A stretch of 63,060 nt of DNA from contig JANQDY010000005.1 of the NCBI GenBank assembly GCA_028278625.1, positions 1 to 63,060 of the forward strand, in the 5' to 3' direction. Shown here piece by piece: positions 1 through 8,655 of the stretch. The notes under the pieces were generated by a model. The model was not told where the DNA came from. It searched no databases and worked only from the letters and a program-made list of their open reading frames with translations. Made by a program: the position numbers and the translations under genes. The DNA is from Thermodesulfobacteriota bacterium. Lineage in GTDB: Bacteria > Desulfobacterota > DSM-4660 > Desulfatiglandales > Desulfatiglandaceae. Each line of letters opens with the position of its first letter. The first letter of the stretch is position 1.

Positions 1-114
1 TCTATAGCAAAATGTAAGTCGAAAATCAAGGCAAAAGCGATTTTATTCGCAAGTATTTCAAATGGTTAAATTGGTTTTACTTTTTACAGGACCATCAACC
101 TTGGAGAAGCAAAA

Positions 115-369
115 ATGATTGACGTCAGACAGGCATCAGAAGCGGCTCTTTCGCATCTTAAATCTCTATACCCAAGTTATGATTTGGGAAATGTTCTGCT
201 CGAAGAGGCCGAGTTGACCGATGATGAAAAATTCTGGCTTATAACACTCAGCTTTAGAGCACCTGGAAAAAGCGCAAGTGATTTTTTTGGAGAACCGAGA
301 GATCTTAAAATCATTAAGATCAGTGCTGATACAGGAGACCTTAAGTCAATGAAGATAAGAAAAGTATAG
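115..369 (+). CDS. Small hypothetical protein preceding a PIN gene
   Basis: 84 aa, unrecognised family. The ATG follows a GGAG site about 8 nt upstream (CTTGGAGAAGCAAAAATG). The protein is short and acidic in its middle, and its C-terminal third alternates hydrophobic and lysine residues (KIIKIS, SMKIRKV), like a beta-hairpin. There is no signal peptide or membrane segment. It ends 5 nt before a PIN-domain gene, so the two are almost certainly co-transcribed. By position it could be an antitoxin or immunity partner, but it has no recognisable DNA-binding fold, so that role is inference. Confidence 0.7.
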   Translation: MIDVRQASEAALSHLKSLYPSYDLGNVLLEEAELTDDEKFWLITLSFRAPGKSASDFFGEPRDLKIIKISADTGDLKSMKIRKV

Positions 370-374
370 GATAT

Positions 375-878
375 ATGGACTACTTTAAAGGCCTAATTGA
401 GAAATATAGGAGCAAGGGGCTGATAGTCGACACCAATATTCTGCTTCTATATTTCATGGGCCAATATGATCTGAATCGGATTTCTTCGTTTAAAAGGACC
501 AAGAAGTTTTCAAAAGACGATTTTGTCTTGGTTTCAAATACAATCGCCTTTTTTTCATCTGTTATAACAACACCCAATATCCTTACTGAAATCAGCAACC
601 TATCAAATACGCTTTCAGGGGAAGCAAGGGAAGGTTTTTTCCTGAAATTCATTGCGCAAGTGGAAGTCCTGGTGGAGACTTACGAGCCGTCAAGGAAAGT
701 ATGTGAAAATCGTTTCTTTTCAAGACTTGGTTTGACTGATACCGGGATTATATCATTGGCAAAGGGGAAATATCTTGTTTTTACGGATGATTTCCCCCTC
801 TCTAACTGCCTGCAAACATTAAAGATTGATGTTCTTAACCTTAATCACCTTCGAAGCATTAAATGGTTTTACAGATAG
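375..878 (+). CDS. PIN-domain ribonuclease-like protein
   Basis: 167 aa. The conserved acidic residues of PIN nucleases are visible: an N-terminal VDTN motif near residue 19, a Glu in the TEISNLS helix, an Asp in DTGIISLA near residue 122 and a C-terminal FTDD pair. PIN domains cleave RNA with bound Mg2+, and many are VapC-type toxins. The gene lies 5 nt after a small protein gene, which suggests a toxin-antitoxin-like pair. It is somewhat longer than typical VapC (about 130-140 aa), so it may be another PIN subgroup. Target and partner cannot be read from sequence. Confidence 0.75.
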   Translation: MDYFKGLIEKYRSKGLIVDTNILLLYFMGQYDLNRISSFKRTKKFSKDDFVLVSNTIAFFSSVITTPNILTEISNLSNTLSGEAREGFFLKFIAQVEVLVETYEPSRKVCENRFFSRLGLTDTGIISLAKGKYLVFTDDFPLSNCLQTLKIDVLNLNHLRSIKWFYR

Positions 879-951
879 CAGATAATGCCAGATTTGTCAG
901 AAAGTGCGGATACTCTCAAACAAAGGATCCTGCGCCGTAGATCCTTCTTGC

Positions 952-982
952 CCCCCCTTCTCTTGATGCCAAAGAGGGGGGG
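952..982. terminator. G/C-rich hairpin between convergent genes
   Basis: CCCCCC at 952-957 pairs with GGGGGG at 977-982, and CTCTT at 960-964 pairs with AAGAG at 972-976, leaving a two-base bulge. It lies between the end of the PIN gene and the end of the convergent minus-strand isomerase gene, where a bidirectional terminator is expected. No T tract follows, so intrinsic termination would be weak. Confidence 0.45.
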
Positions 983-987
983 ATGTG

Positions 988-1836
988 TCAGACGGCATCC
1001 CAGCCGTTACGGATCAAATCGAACCCTTCTTGCCAGACCTCGTCCAGGGTGGGAGAGAGGTCCCGCCAGATACAGGTTGCGGCCGCCAGTTGGGGCAGGG
1101 CACGGCTGAAGGATTCGATGGTCAACCATCCATCGTATCCCATCGATTTCAGTTCTCTAAATACCGCCGCAAAATCAATGTGACCCTTGCCGGGGGTGCC
1201 CCTGTCGTTTTCGGAAATATGGACGTGGCTGATCCATGGAGCCGCCGGTTTGATACAGTCTGTGACGTGTTTTTCTTCAAGATTGGCATGGAAGGTGTCG
1301 TACATGCCGCTGATGGCCGGATGATCCACGCGCCCCAGAAAGGCACAAAGATCCGCCATGATGTTGGCAAAATAGCATTCAAATCGATTGATCGCCTCCA
1401 GGCAGATGGTGATTCCCGCTGCCTGTGCATAATCTCCCACCCGGCGTTGAAATTCGATGGCATAATCGATTTCCGCGTCGGTGGGGCCGGTCCCGCTGAA
1501 ATGCCCCAGGGGCTGGTGGAGGGGGCCGCACAATTGATCGCTGCCCAAGGCCGCCGTACAATCGAGAGCCCACTTCATATAATCGATACCCTTCCGCCGG
1601 CATTGGGGGTCGTCGGAGATGGGATTCATCTCCACTTCCGGAATGATGGAAAGGGCGGTGCAGTCCAGTTCCAGGTCTTCCAGCATCTTTTTTAGATGTT
1701 CGAAATGGGATACCTCCCCCTCCAGAACGGGTATCTGAACCCCGTCATACCCCTTCTCTTTCAGGGCGCTCATGATCGGTTGGTGTTCTTCGGTGACGTG
1801 TCCGGTCCACAAAAACATGTTAAAGCCAATTTTCAT
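988..1836 (-). CDS. Xylose-isomerase-like TIM barrel sugar epimerase (D-tagatose 3-epimerase/AllPsE type)
   Basis: 282 aa. The start is the ATG at 1836, preceded by GGGAGGGG; an in-frame start further upstream lacks a ribosome site. The protein opens MKIGFNMFLW and carries the metal-binding set of ketose 3-epimerases: Glu in CLEAINRFE, Asp in YDTFHANLEE, His in HVHISENDR and Glu in TIESF. That pattern fits the D-tagatose/D-psicose 3-epimerase family, which interconverts ketoses at C3. EryC-type tetrulose-phosphate isomerases and hydroxypyruvate isomerase share this fold. It is divergent from the iolD-like gene, which starts 162 nt away, so it probably belongs to the adjacent polyol block. Substrate is unknown. 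Confidence 0.8.
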   Translation of the reverse strand: MKIGFNMFLWTGHVTEEHQPIMSALKEKGYDGVQIPVLEGEVSHFEHLKKMLEDLELDCTALSIIPEVEMNPISDDPQCRRKGIDYMKWALDCTAALGSDQLCGPLHQPLGHFSGTGPTDAEIDYAIEFQRRVGDYAQAAGITICLEAINRFECYFANIMADLCAFLGRVDHPAISGMYDTFHANLEEKHVTDCIKPAAPWISHVHISENDRGTPGKGHIDFAAVFRELKSMGYDGWLTIESFSRALPQLAAATCIWRDLSPTLDEVWQEGFDLIRNGWDAV

Positions 1837-1998
1837 TTTTGCCCCTCCCAAAACTTGTAATGAAGATGAGGAATATTCAATTGCCAAATATAGATTGATG
1901 TGCTTTCATATGCAACCGTAAATGAAGCAAGGAGGGTACGTTCGCTAAAACACAATTGCAGAGAGATGCTTGACACTCAATAATGGAGGGAGAAAGCG

Positions 1999-3873
1999 AT
2001 GGAAAAGACGATCCGGCTTACCGTTGGACAGGCAGTGGCGCTATTCCTGCAGAATCAATGGACCGAGCGAGACGGCAGGGAGCAGCGGTTGATTCCGAAA
2101 GCTTGCGGCATCTACGGGCACGGCAACCTGTCCGGTTTGGGGCAGGGGTTTATGGAATGCGGCCGGGAAATCGCGTTTCATCAGCCCTTTCACGAGCAGA
2201 GCATGGTGCATATGGCCGTTGGCTTCGCCCGTGCCAAAAGGCGCCTTTCCACCATGGCCTGTACGGCCTCCATCGGGCCCGGCACGGCCAACATGTATAC
2301 GGGAGCCGCCGGCGCCACCATCACCAAGGTTCCCGTGCTCCTTCTCCCTTCCGATCATTACGCCAACCGCCGCCAGGGGATCGTGATGCAGCAGCTGGAG
2401 CATACCATTGAATACGACTTCAGTATCGCGGACGGGCTGCGGCCGGTGAGTGTCTTTTATGACAAGATCGTTCGTCCGGAACAACTGATCCCGTCCCTCA
2501 TGGAAGCGGCGCGGGTCCTTACGAGCCCTGATGAGGCGGGTGCCGTTACCCTGTCACTGTGCCAGGGAGTCCAGAGCGAAGCAGGTGATTTCCCGGTTAA
2601 ACTCTTTAACAAGCGTGTCTGGCATGTGGACCGGCGGCCCCCCGCGGCACCTCAGGTGGCCAGGGTGCTCCAAATGCTCAAGAATGCCGCGAAACCGCTC
2701 ATCATGAGCGGCGGCGGTGTATATTATTCGGCGGCGGAAGCGGAACTGCGCGATTTTGCCGAAACCTTCGGTATCCCCGTGGTGGAAACCATTGCGGGCC
2801 GGAGCACCATGGGGGACGCATGGCCCATGGCAATGGCCGGCGTGGGTGTTGCCGGCAATTCGGCAGCCAACCAGTTGGCGGAGGAAGCGGATTTCGTACT
2901 CGCCATCGGAACCCGCATGCTGGATGTATGCACCTCTTCTCAGACGGCCTTTCAAAATCCGGATGTCCGATTCGCTTCCATCAACGTCCTTGGCAAGGAT
3001 GCGTTTAAGTTCGCCGCCGAACCGATCCTTGCCGACGCCCGGGAAGGTATCTCCAGCCTGGCGCAAGGGGCTGAAGAAGCCGGCATTAAACCCAATGAAG
3101 AATGGATCCAAAGGGCGGAGAGGGCCAAAAGGGAATGGAAGGACCTGGCATCACCGACCCTTTTGGCAAATGAAGGGGAACCGCTCAACCAGTCACAGGC
3201 CATCAAGATCATCAATGACGCGGTTCCCGAGAATTCCTATGTGGTGGCGGTGGCGGGCAGCCTGCCCGGAGATGTGCACAAGCTTTGGGACACCGCTCTT
3301 GATAAAAGGTGCCACCTGGATTTTGGCTACTCTTGTATGACTTACGAGATTCCCTCGGGGATCGGCCTGGTAATGGCGGGGGAGAAAAACGTCTGCGTGT
3401 GCATTGGAGACGGTACCTATTTAATGAATCCCAGCGATTTGATAGTGGCTGCCAGGGAAGGGATTGATATGACCGTCTGTGTATTCGTGAATCACGGGTA
3501 TCAGATCATTCGGGCCCTGCAGGTGGCGACCACGGGGGAAGGTTTCAACGTGGAGTTTCGAGAACGGCGGAGAGAAGAAGAAAAGGCGGGCGATTTTCTT
3601 CCCATCGATTTCGCCAAACACGCTGAAAGCCTGGGCGCCAAGGTCCAAAAGGCCGCCACAGGGGAGGAATTGCGCGCATCCATGGAGCGGGCCAAAGGCG
3701 AAAAGGGGCTTTCAGTGGTCGTGATTGAGGTGGATCCCTATGAGATGTCCATTGGGGGGAAGAGCGGTTTCTGGGACATTGCACCCCCCATGGTGTCTGA
3801 GGATCCGAAGGTCCAAGAGATCAGGCGTTCCTATGAAGAGGCCCGTGACAAGATTCAACGCCATTACCTGTAG
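1999..3873 (+). CDS. iolD: IolD-like ThDP hydrolase (trihydroxycyclohexane-1,2-dione acylhydrolase)
   Basis: 624 aa, the usual IolD length. In myo-inositol breakdown IolD opens the ring of 3D-(3,5/4)-trihydroxycyclohexane-1,2-dione to give 5-deoxy-glucuronate. The N-terminal part has the family-like GIYGHGNLSGLGQ and the ThDP catalytic Glu in FHEQSMVHMAVGFA. The ThDP/Mg motif begins GDGTYLMN near residue 470 and ends at Asn about 26 residues later (VNHGYQ). The start follows a strong GGAGGGAGAAAGCG site. No iolG, iolE, iolB, iolC or iolJ lies in this window, so it may serve a related pathway rather than standard inositol use. A terminator follows directly. Confidence 0.85.
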   Translation: MEKTIRLTVGQAVALFLQNQWTERDGREQRLIPKACGIYGHGNLSGLGQGFMECGREIAFHQPFHEQSMVHMAVGFARAKRRLSTMACTASIGPGTANMYTGAAGATITKVPVLLLPSDHYANRRQGIVMQQLEHTIEYDFSIADGLRPVSVFYDKIVRPEQLIPSLMEAARVLTSPDEAGAVTLSLCQGVQSEAGDFPVKLFNKRVWHVDRRPPAAPQVARVLQMLKNAAKPLIMSGGGVYYSAAEAELRDFAETFGIPVVETIAGRSTMGDAWPMAMAGVGVAGNSAANQLAEEADFVLAIGTRMLDVCTSSQTAFQNPDVRFASINVLGKDAFKFAAEPILADAREGISSLAQGAEEAGIKPNEEWIQRAERAKREWKDLASPTLLANEGEPLNQSQAIKIINDAVPENSYVVAVAGSLPGDVHKLWDTALDKRCHLDFGYSCMTYEIPSGIGLVMAGEKNVCVCIGDGTYLMNPSDLIVAAREGIDMTVCVFVNHGYQIIRALQVATTGEGFNVEFRERRREEEKAGDFLPIDFAKHAESLGAKVQKAATGEELRASMERAKGEKGLSVVVIEVDPYEMSIGGKSGFWDIAPPMVSEDPKVQEIRRSYEEARDKIQRHYL

Positions 3874-3899
3874 CCCCGTGGTGCAGTGAAAAATATCTT

Positions 3900-3948
3900 T
3901 CCCGCCTTGATCCCATCCCATCACGGGTCAGGCGGGATCGGTCTTTTT
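3900..3948 (+). terminator. Rho-independent terminator after iolD
   Basis: Perfect 8-bp arms TCCCGCCT (3900-3907) and AGGCGGGA (3930-3937), with further partial pairing inside the loop, are followed by TCTTTTT ending at 3948. Stem plus T tract is the standard intrinsic terminator layout, 27 nt after the iolD stop. Confidence 0.8.
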
Positions 3949-3976
3949 ATAATGCGCCAACGCTGTTACGAAATCA

Positions 3977-4780
3977 ATGAAACAGAGGGAAAAGAACAAG
4001 GTGGTGTTATCTGGAAGGATTCCCGTTGTATTGAGCAACTGGAAAATGAACAAGACCGTTTTGCAGAGTGTGGACTACCTGGAAAATTTGATGCGGAAAA
4101 CCGGAGACAGGAGCGGTCAACTGGAAATCGTGCTGTGTGTTCCCCATAGCGTCATTAAAACGATGGTGGATAGAATAGACCGGCCAAGCCCTATTTCAAT
4201 CTCCGGGCAGGATGTTTATTGGGAAGAGTGGGGCCCATATACGGGCGAAATATCATCCCCCATGTTGGCGGACATCGGCGCCAAATACTGCATGATCGGG
4301 CATTCCGAAAGGCGCAAGTATTTTGATGAAACAGATGAAACTGTCAACAAAAAGGCCCTAAGCCTGATGAAATCGGGAGTAAATCCGATAATTTGTATCG
4401 GTGAAACGCTTCGAGAAAGAAAGCTTGAATTGACCATTAATGTCCTGGAAAGGCAATTAAGGGTCTGCTTAAACCACGTTTCACCATCCGATTTGGAAAA
4501 AGCATGTATCCTCTATGAGCCGAGATGGGCCATTGGCACCGGTGCTGTTGCCAATAAAGATCAGATAGCGGAAGCGCATCAGTATATCCGCAAAGAGCTG
4601 GAAAGGCTGTTCTCGAAACGCTCCGCGCTCCGAACGCGAATTATTTACGGAGGTAGCGTCACGCCCCGCAATGTTCAAGCGATCTTTGGGATTGAAGATG
4701 TGGACGGCGTGGGCATAGGCGGGGCCAGTCTTGACCTCGATAGCTTCCTTCAGATCGTAGACGCCACCAGCAACGTTTAA
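3977..4780 (+). CDS. Triosephosphate isomerase family protein, divergent (possible tetrulose-phosphate isomerase)
   Basis: Up to 267 aa. The TIM catalytic residues are present: Lys in NWKMN, His in IGHSERR, Glu in YEPRWAIGTG, and the phosphate loop YGGSV. Loop 6 departs from the usual YEPVWAIGTGKTA: Val is Arg and Lys is Ala. Housekeeping TIM interconverts DHAP and glyceraldehyde-3-phosphate; relatives in erythritol use (EryH/LerI type) act on erythrulose phosphates. Sitting between iolD and a polyol importer plus DhaK kinases, a pathway-specific role is plausible. The ATG at 3977 lacks a good ribosome site; GTG at 4001, preceded by AGAGGGA, is an alternative start. Confidence 0.8.
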   Translation: MKQREKNKVVLSGRIPVVLSNWKMNKTVLQSVDYLENLMRKTGDRSGQLEIVLCVPHSVIKTMVDRIDRPSPISISGQDVYWEEWGPYTGEISSPMLADIGAKYCMIGHSERRKYFDETDETVNKKALSLMKSGVNPIICIGETLRERKLELTINVLERQLRVCLNHVSPSDLEKACILYEPRWAIGTGAVANKDQIAEAHQYIRKELERLFSKRSALRTRIIYGGSVTPRNVQAIFGIEDVDGVGIGGASLDLDSFLQIVDATSNV

Positions 4781-5249
4781 CCGAGACCAAAAAAAACCTC
4801 ATTTCAGTTGTTTCAAAAGCTGCCATATTCGCGCCTGCGTCTGAAACGATTCCACAGGCGCCTATCTTCTGATTTTCCGTCCAACGGCAGGTTTCAATAT
4901 TCCTATTCTAAAAGTGAATTTTTTGTTGACAAGAAGTTGGGTTTAGTTTAGTTTACGGCGCAGTTGAGCCAGGCTCCCGAAGGTCAAGTCGCCGCCAGAG
5001 GCGGTTCAGGCGTGTTAATTTGCCTGTAATTAATGAATGTTGTGCGGTTACGATGCTTTGTGTGGTCCTAATTGTGGTATGGTTTGAAGTTTAGTAGAAT
5101 TCAGTTTAGTTTAGTCGGCTAAACAAAATAATGTCCCAATATTAACGAATCCGATTCGAATTGAAACGAGCGGTTGGTTTTTCGGTTCATCGGTTCGTGG
5201 AATATTGTCTTTATATCCAAACTTTATATCTAAAAAAGGGAGAAGAAAG
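4781..5249 (+). promoter_or_regulatory. 469-bp non-coding region upstream of the ABC importer, with repeated GTTTAG elements
   Basis: No gene is seen here. TTGACA at 4926-4931 is followed by GTTTAGTTTAGTTTA at 4941-4955, about where a -10 element would lie. The same word recurs as GAAGTTTAGTAG near 5087 and CAGTTTAGTTTAG at 5103-5114. The last copy forms half of a palindrome described separately. The layout suggests a promoter controlled by a repressor that binds GTTTAG half-sites, serving the importer and kinase genes. SD and start of the binding protein lie at its right edge (AAAAAGGGAGAAG before the ATG at 5250). Confidence 0.5.
5109..5124. promoter_or_regulatory. Palindromic operator candidate GTTTAG-TCGG-CTAAAC
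   Basis: Perfect 6-bp inverted repeat with a 4-bp spacer. It overlaps a tandem GTTTAGTTTAG that also occurs at 4941-4951. Position about 125 nt before the binding-protein start fits an operator. Regulator unknown. Confidence 0.4.
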
Positions 5250-6590
5250 ATGAAAATGAAAGGGATGTTAAGAAATGTTGTCATTTTGGTTTTCGTCATG
5301 GTTTTCGGATTTACCGGTTCGGCAATGGCTGCGGGGGATAAGTACATCACTCTGGGTTGGGCCGCTTGGGACCCGGCCAATGCTCTGGTGGAATTGTCCA
5401 AAGACTTTACAAAAAAGACCGGCATCGAGGTAAAATTCGAATTCGTTCCATGGCCCAACTTTGCCGACAGAATGCTGAATGAACTGAACCAGGGGGGCAA
5501 AACCTTTGATGTTCTGATCGGCGACAGCCAATGGATCGGCGGTGGGGCCGTATACGGGCACTACGTGAAGCTGAACGATTTCTTTGACAAGGAAGGGATT
5601 ACCATGGCCGACTTCCTTGAGCCCACGGTTTACGGCTATTCCACCTGGCCCAAAGGGACTCCCAACTACTACGCTCTGCCCGCTTTCGGGGACGCCAATG
5701 CCTGGACCTATCGAAAAGACTGGTTTGAAAAACCTGAACTCAAGAAAGAGTTCAAGGAAAAATACGGCTATGAACTGGCCCCGCCGAAAACCTGGAATGA
5801 ACTGAGGGATGTCGCCAAATTCTTCCAGGGAAGGGTTATTGACGGCAAAAAACGGTATGGTGTCGCGATTTTTACGGAAAGAGGGTCGGAAGGGATTACC
5901 ATGGGCGCCACTTCCGCGCTCTATGCCTGGGGTTTTCAATATCAGGATCCCCAAAAACCGTACCACATGGACGGATACGTCAACAGCGCCAATGCCGTTG
6001 AAGCGCTGGAATTCTACAAGGAACTCTATGACTGCTGTTCGCCTCCCGGACACTCCGACGCCTACATGTCGGCGAATCTGGATGCCTATACCTCCGGCCA
6101 GGTTGCCATGCAGATGAACTGGTACGCGTTCTTCCCCGGCATCAATAAAAATGAAAATGTCGGCTTCGGAAAGACCGGCTTCTTTTCCAATCCCGACCAA
6201 TTGGCCCCTGGAGCAACGCTCGGCGGACAGGGAATGTCGGTGGTCGCCTATTCCGACAAGAAAGATCTGGCACTTCAATACATCAAATGGTTTGCACAGC
6301 CTGATGTTCAGAAAAAATGGTGGAAGCTGGGGGGGTATTCATGCCATAAGGCGGTTCTTCTGGATCCCAAATTCCCGGAATCGCAGCCCTATGCCCAAGG
6401 TTTTCTGGACTCCATGGAAAAAGTCAAGGATTTCTGGCAGGAGCCCTTTTTCGTGGAGTTGATGCTCCCCATGCAGAAACGTCTCCACGACTATATTGTC
6501 GGGAACAAAGGGACTGCGAAACAAGCCCTTGACAAGCTCAAAGACGACTGGGAAGAGATCTTTATAGAAGAGGGAAGACTTAAGAAATAG
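5250..6590 (+). CDS. Carbohydrate ABC transporter solute-binding protein
   Basis: 446 aa. The chosen ATG follows GGGAGAAG. The N-terminus is a signal peptide: KMKG basic start, a hydrophobic stretch (VVILVFVMVFGF) and a cleavage site after SAMA. The mature part reads like a CUT1-family (family 1) extracellular binding protein: early TKKTGIEV segment, FDVLIGDSQWIGG, an aromatic-rich ligand cleft and QYIKWFAQPDVQKKWWKLGGYS near the C-terminus. It would capture a sugar or polyol in the periplasm for the two permeases encoded next. A 201-nt gap with a strong hairpin separates it from the permeases. Confidence 0.9.
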   Translation: MKMKGMLRNVVILVFVMVFGFTGSAMAAGDKYITLGWAAWDPANALVELSKDFTKKTGIEVKFEFVPWPNFADRMLNELNQGGKTFDVLIGDSQWIGGGAVYGHYVKLNDFFDKEGITMADFLEPTVYGYSTWPKGTPNYYALPAFGDANAWTYRKDWFEKPELKKEFKEKYGYELAPPKTWNELRDVAKFFQGRVIDGKKRYGVAIFTERGSEGITMGATSALYAWGFQYQDPQKPYHMDGYVNSANAVEALEFYKELYDCCSPPGHSDAYMSANLDAYTSGQVAMQMNWYAFFPGINKNENVGFGKTGFFSNPDQLAPGATLGGQGMSVVAYSDKKDLALQYIKWFAQPDVQKKWWKLGGYSCHKAVLLDPKFPESQPYAQGFLDSMEKVKDFWQEPFFVELMLPMQKRLHDYIVGNKGTAKQALDKLKDDWEEIFIEEGRLKK

Positions 6591-6642
6591 GCCTTCTATC
6601 CGAGTCTTTTTCCAGACTGAAAAAACGCTGGTTCTCATTGTG

Positions 6643-6693
6643 GATGCGGATTGTGCCGCGGTCAGACCTTTTGCCCGCGGTGGAATCCGCATC
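6643..6693 (+). promoter_or_regulatory. Stem-loop between binding-protein and permease genes
   Basis: Perfect 10-bp arms GATGCGGATT (6643-6652) and AATCCGCATC (6684-6693) enclose a second inverted pair, CCGCGG at 6656-6661 and 6675-6680. No T tract follows. Such hairpins after the first gene of ABC operons commonly stabilise the upstream message or attenuate read-through, giving more binding protein than permease. That role is inferred from position. Confidence 0.6.
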
Positions 6694-6791
6694 ATCCTCC
6701 GGACTCAGGCATCCAGCAAATGAAATGGGAGCGGCAAAACGTGCGTGCGACTATCACGCAAAATCGTACAATAATGCGAAAAATATAAAAG

Positions 6792-7697
6792 ATGCTCAAT
6801 AGAATCAACCGAAAACTCCTGAATATGTCCGACCGTGCCATTGCATGGCTCTTTACCCTTCCCACCATTATATTGCTGCTTTTCATCAATATCTACCCCC
6901 TGATCTGGACCGTCTATCTCTCTTTTACAAACTATAAGGCCAATAGACGGGGAGTGGAAATCGCCTGGGTGGGGCTCAAATGGTACAAGAAGATATTAAC
7001 CAATGAAGATGTCTGGCTTAATCTGCAGGCCACGGCCCATTTCCTGTTCTGGTCCATTCTTTTTCAGGCGCTTCTGGGTCTCGGGCTGGCACTTCTTCTC
7101 AACAAGAAATTCAAAGGCCACCAATTGCTGACGACCATCGTTGTTTTGCCGATGATGCTTTCTCCTGCGGTGGTGGGTGTCTTCTGGAAGTACATCTACC
7201 AGCCGCAGGCGGGACTGTTCAATTACATCGTGAACGCCATTCATGATTTCGGTGAATTCACCATGATCGGCAATGTTACCCTGGCGCCATGGAGTATCAT
7301 TATTGTGGATACATGGATGTGGACACCTTTTGTCATGCTCATGTGTCTGGCGGGTCTCAGGTCCATTCCGGATTACCTCTATGAAGCCGCGGAAATCGAC
7401 CGGGCCAGCAAATGGCAGCAGTTCATTCATATTACGCTGCCATCGGTGCTCCCTTTTTTGATGCTGGCCGTTCTGCTCAGAGGCATCGAGAACTTCAAGA
7501 TGTTCGATCTTGTGAACGAACTGACGGGCGGCGGACCCGGATCCGTTACGGAACTGGCTTCAATCCACCTCAAACGGGCGGCCTTTGAAAAATGGAGAAC
7601 CGGCTACAGTTCGGCTTTTGCCGTTATTCTTTTCGTAACCGTGTTGGGGGCCGGAAACATCTATGTCAAGTTCTTAAATAAGATCAAAGAGAAATAA
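6792..7697 (+). CDS. Sugar ABC transporter permease (MalF/UgpA type)
   Basis: 301 aa, about six hydrophobic segments starting with LFTLPTIILLLFINIYPLIW near residue 20. The cytoplasmic EAA loop that contacts the ATPase is present as YEAAEIDRASKWQQFIHITLPS; the usual DG is DR here. It is an inner-membrane channel half, pairing with the next gene product. Its stop lies one base before the next ATG, so the two permeases are translationally coupled. Confidence 0.9.
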   Translation: MLNRINRKLLNMSDRAIAWLFTLPTIILLLFINIYPLIWTVYLSFTNYKANRRGVEIAWVGLKWYKKILTNEDVWLNLQATAHFLFWSILFQALLGLGLALLLNKKFKGHQLLTTIVVLPMMLSPAVVGVFWKYIYQPQAGLFNYIVNAIHDFGEFTMIGNVTLAPWSIIIVDTWMWTPFVMLMCLAGLRSIPDYLYEAAEIDRASKWQQFIHITLPSVLPFLMLAVLLRGIENFKMFDLVNELTGGGPGSVTELASIHLKRAAFEKWRTGYSSAFAVILFVTVLGAGNIYVKFLNKIKEK

Positions 7698-7698
7698 C

Positions 7699-8655
7699 AT
7701 GTCAGCACCGATTGATACAACCAGATCTCCGTTGGAACCCTCTCCCAGCAGCAAGAGGATTGCCGCCTTTCTCATCATCATGTACGCGGCCATCACATTT
7801 ATCCCCATGGTATTGATTGTTTCAACGGCATTCAAGAGCGTCACCGATGCCATTTCCTATCCGCCCAAGGTCATGTCCGAACCGTCTCTGGAAGGGTTTG
7901 TCAACCTGTTCACCCAGAGAACCCGGCAGTCGGCCGAATATCTGAAGACATTGCCGCCCCCGAAAACATGGTATGAGGAGATCGTACGGAAAAGACAGAT
8001 GGTCATCGCAGGCCCTTCACGGTTTTTTCATCGGTTTGTCAATTCAATCGTCATCGGTTTCGGCGCCACGTTCTTCTCCGTATTTTTGGGAACCATTGCC
8101 GCTTACGCCTTTTCCAGGTTTCGGATACCCTTAAAAAACGACCTCCTCTTCTTTGTCCTGTCAACGCGCATGTTCCCGCCCATCGCGGCGGCGGTCCCCA
8201 TTTTTCTCATGTACCGGAAGCTGGGCTTGAGTGATTCCCATCTGGGGATGATCATGCTTTACACCGTTGTGAATCTGAGCCTTTCGGTATGGTTGCTCAA
8301 GGGATTCATCGACGAAATCCCACAAGAATACGAAGACGCGGCCATGGTGGACGGATATTCCAGAATGAGCGCATTCTTCAAGATCATTCTGCCCCAGGCA
8401 GCCACCGGCATTGCCGCCACCGCCATTTTCTGTTTGATCTTTGCGTGGAATGAGTATGCCTTTGCAATTCTCTTGACATTTCGTGAAGCACAGACATTGC
8501 CGCCTTTCATTCCCACCATCATCGGAGAAGGAGGTCTGGATTGGCCGGCCATTTCCGCTGCCACCATGGTATTCCTGTTGCCGGTGGTTGTTTTTACGAT
8601 TTTGCTGAGAAAGCACTTGTTAAGAGGCATTACATTTGGAGCGGTCAAACGATGA
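7699..8655 (+). CDS. Sugar ABC transporter permease (MalG/UgpE type)
   Basis: 318 aa. The first membrane segment starts near residue 25. A long periplasmic loop follows, then further helices, with an EAA loop YEDAAMVDGYSRMSAFFKII and the typical WNEYAFAILLT segment near the C-terminus. This is the MalG-like partner of the preceding permease. Its last codons overlap the ATG of a 63-aa membrane protein by ATGA, indicating coupled translation. Confidence 0.9.
   Translation: MSAPIDTTRSPLEPSPSSKRIAAFLIIMYAAITFIPMVLIVSTAFKSVTDAISYPPKVMSEPSLEGFVNLFTQRTRQSAEYLKTLPPPKTWYEEIVRKRQMVIAGPSRFFHRFVNSIVIGFGATFFSVFLGTIAAYAFSRFRIPLKNDLLFFVLSTRMFPPIAAAVPIFLMYRKLGLSDSHLGMIMLYTVVNLSLSVWLLKGFIDEIPQEYEDAAMVDGYSRMSAFFKIILPQAATGIAATAIFCLIFAWNEYAFAILLTFREAQTLPPFIPTIIGEGGLDWPAISAATMVFLLPVVVFTILLRKHLLRGITFGAVKR

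Noticed and set aside
985..1695. 236-aa plus-strand reading frame
   Set aside because: Antisense to the epimerase gene, which has an SD and metal-ligand motifs. The frame shows no motif.
988..1836. IolE-type inosose dehydratase
   Set aside because: The start and core motifs fit ketose 3-epimerases better than IolE, despite the neighbouring iolD.
5268..6278. 336-aa minus-strand reading frame
   Set aside because: Antisense shadow of the ABC binding protein; no SD and no domain.
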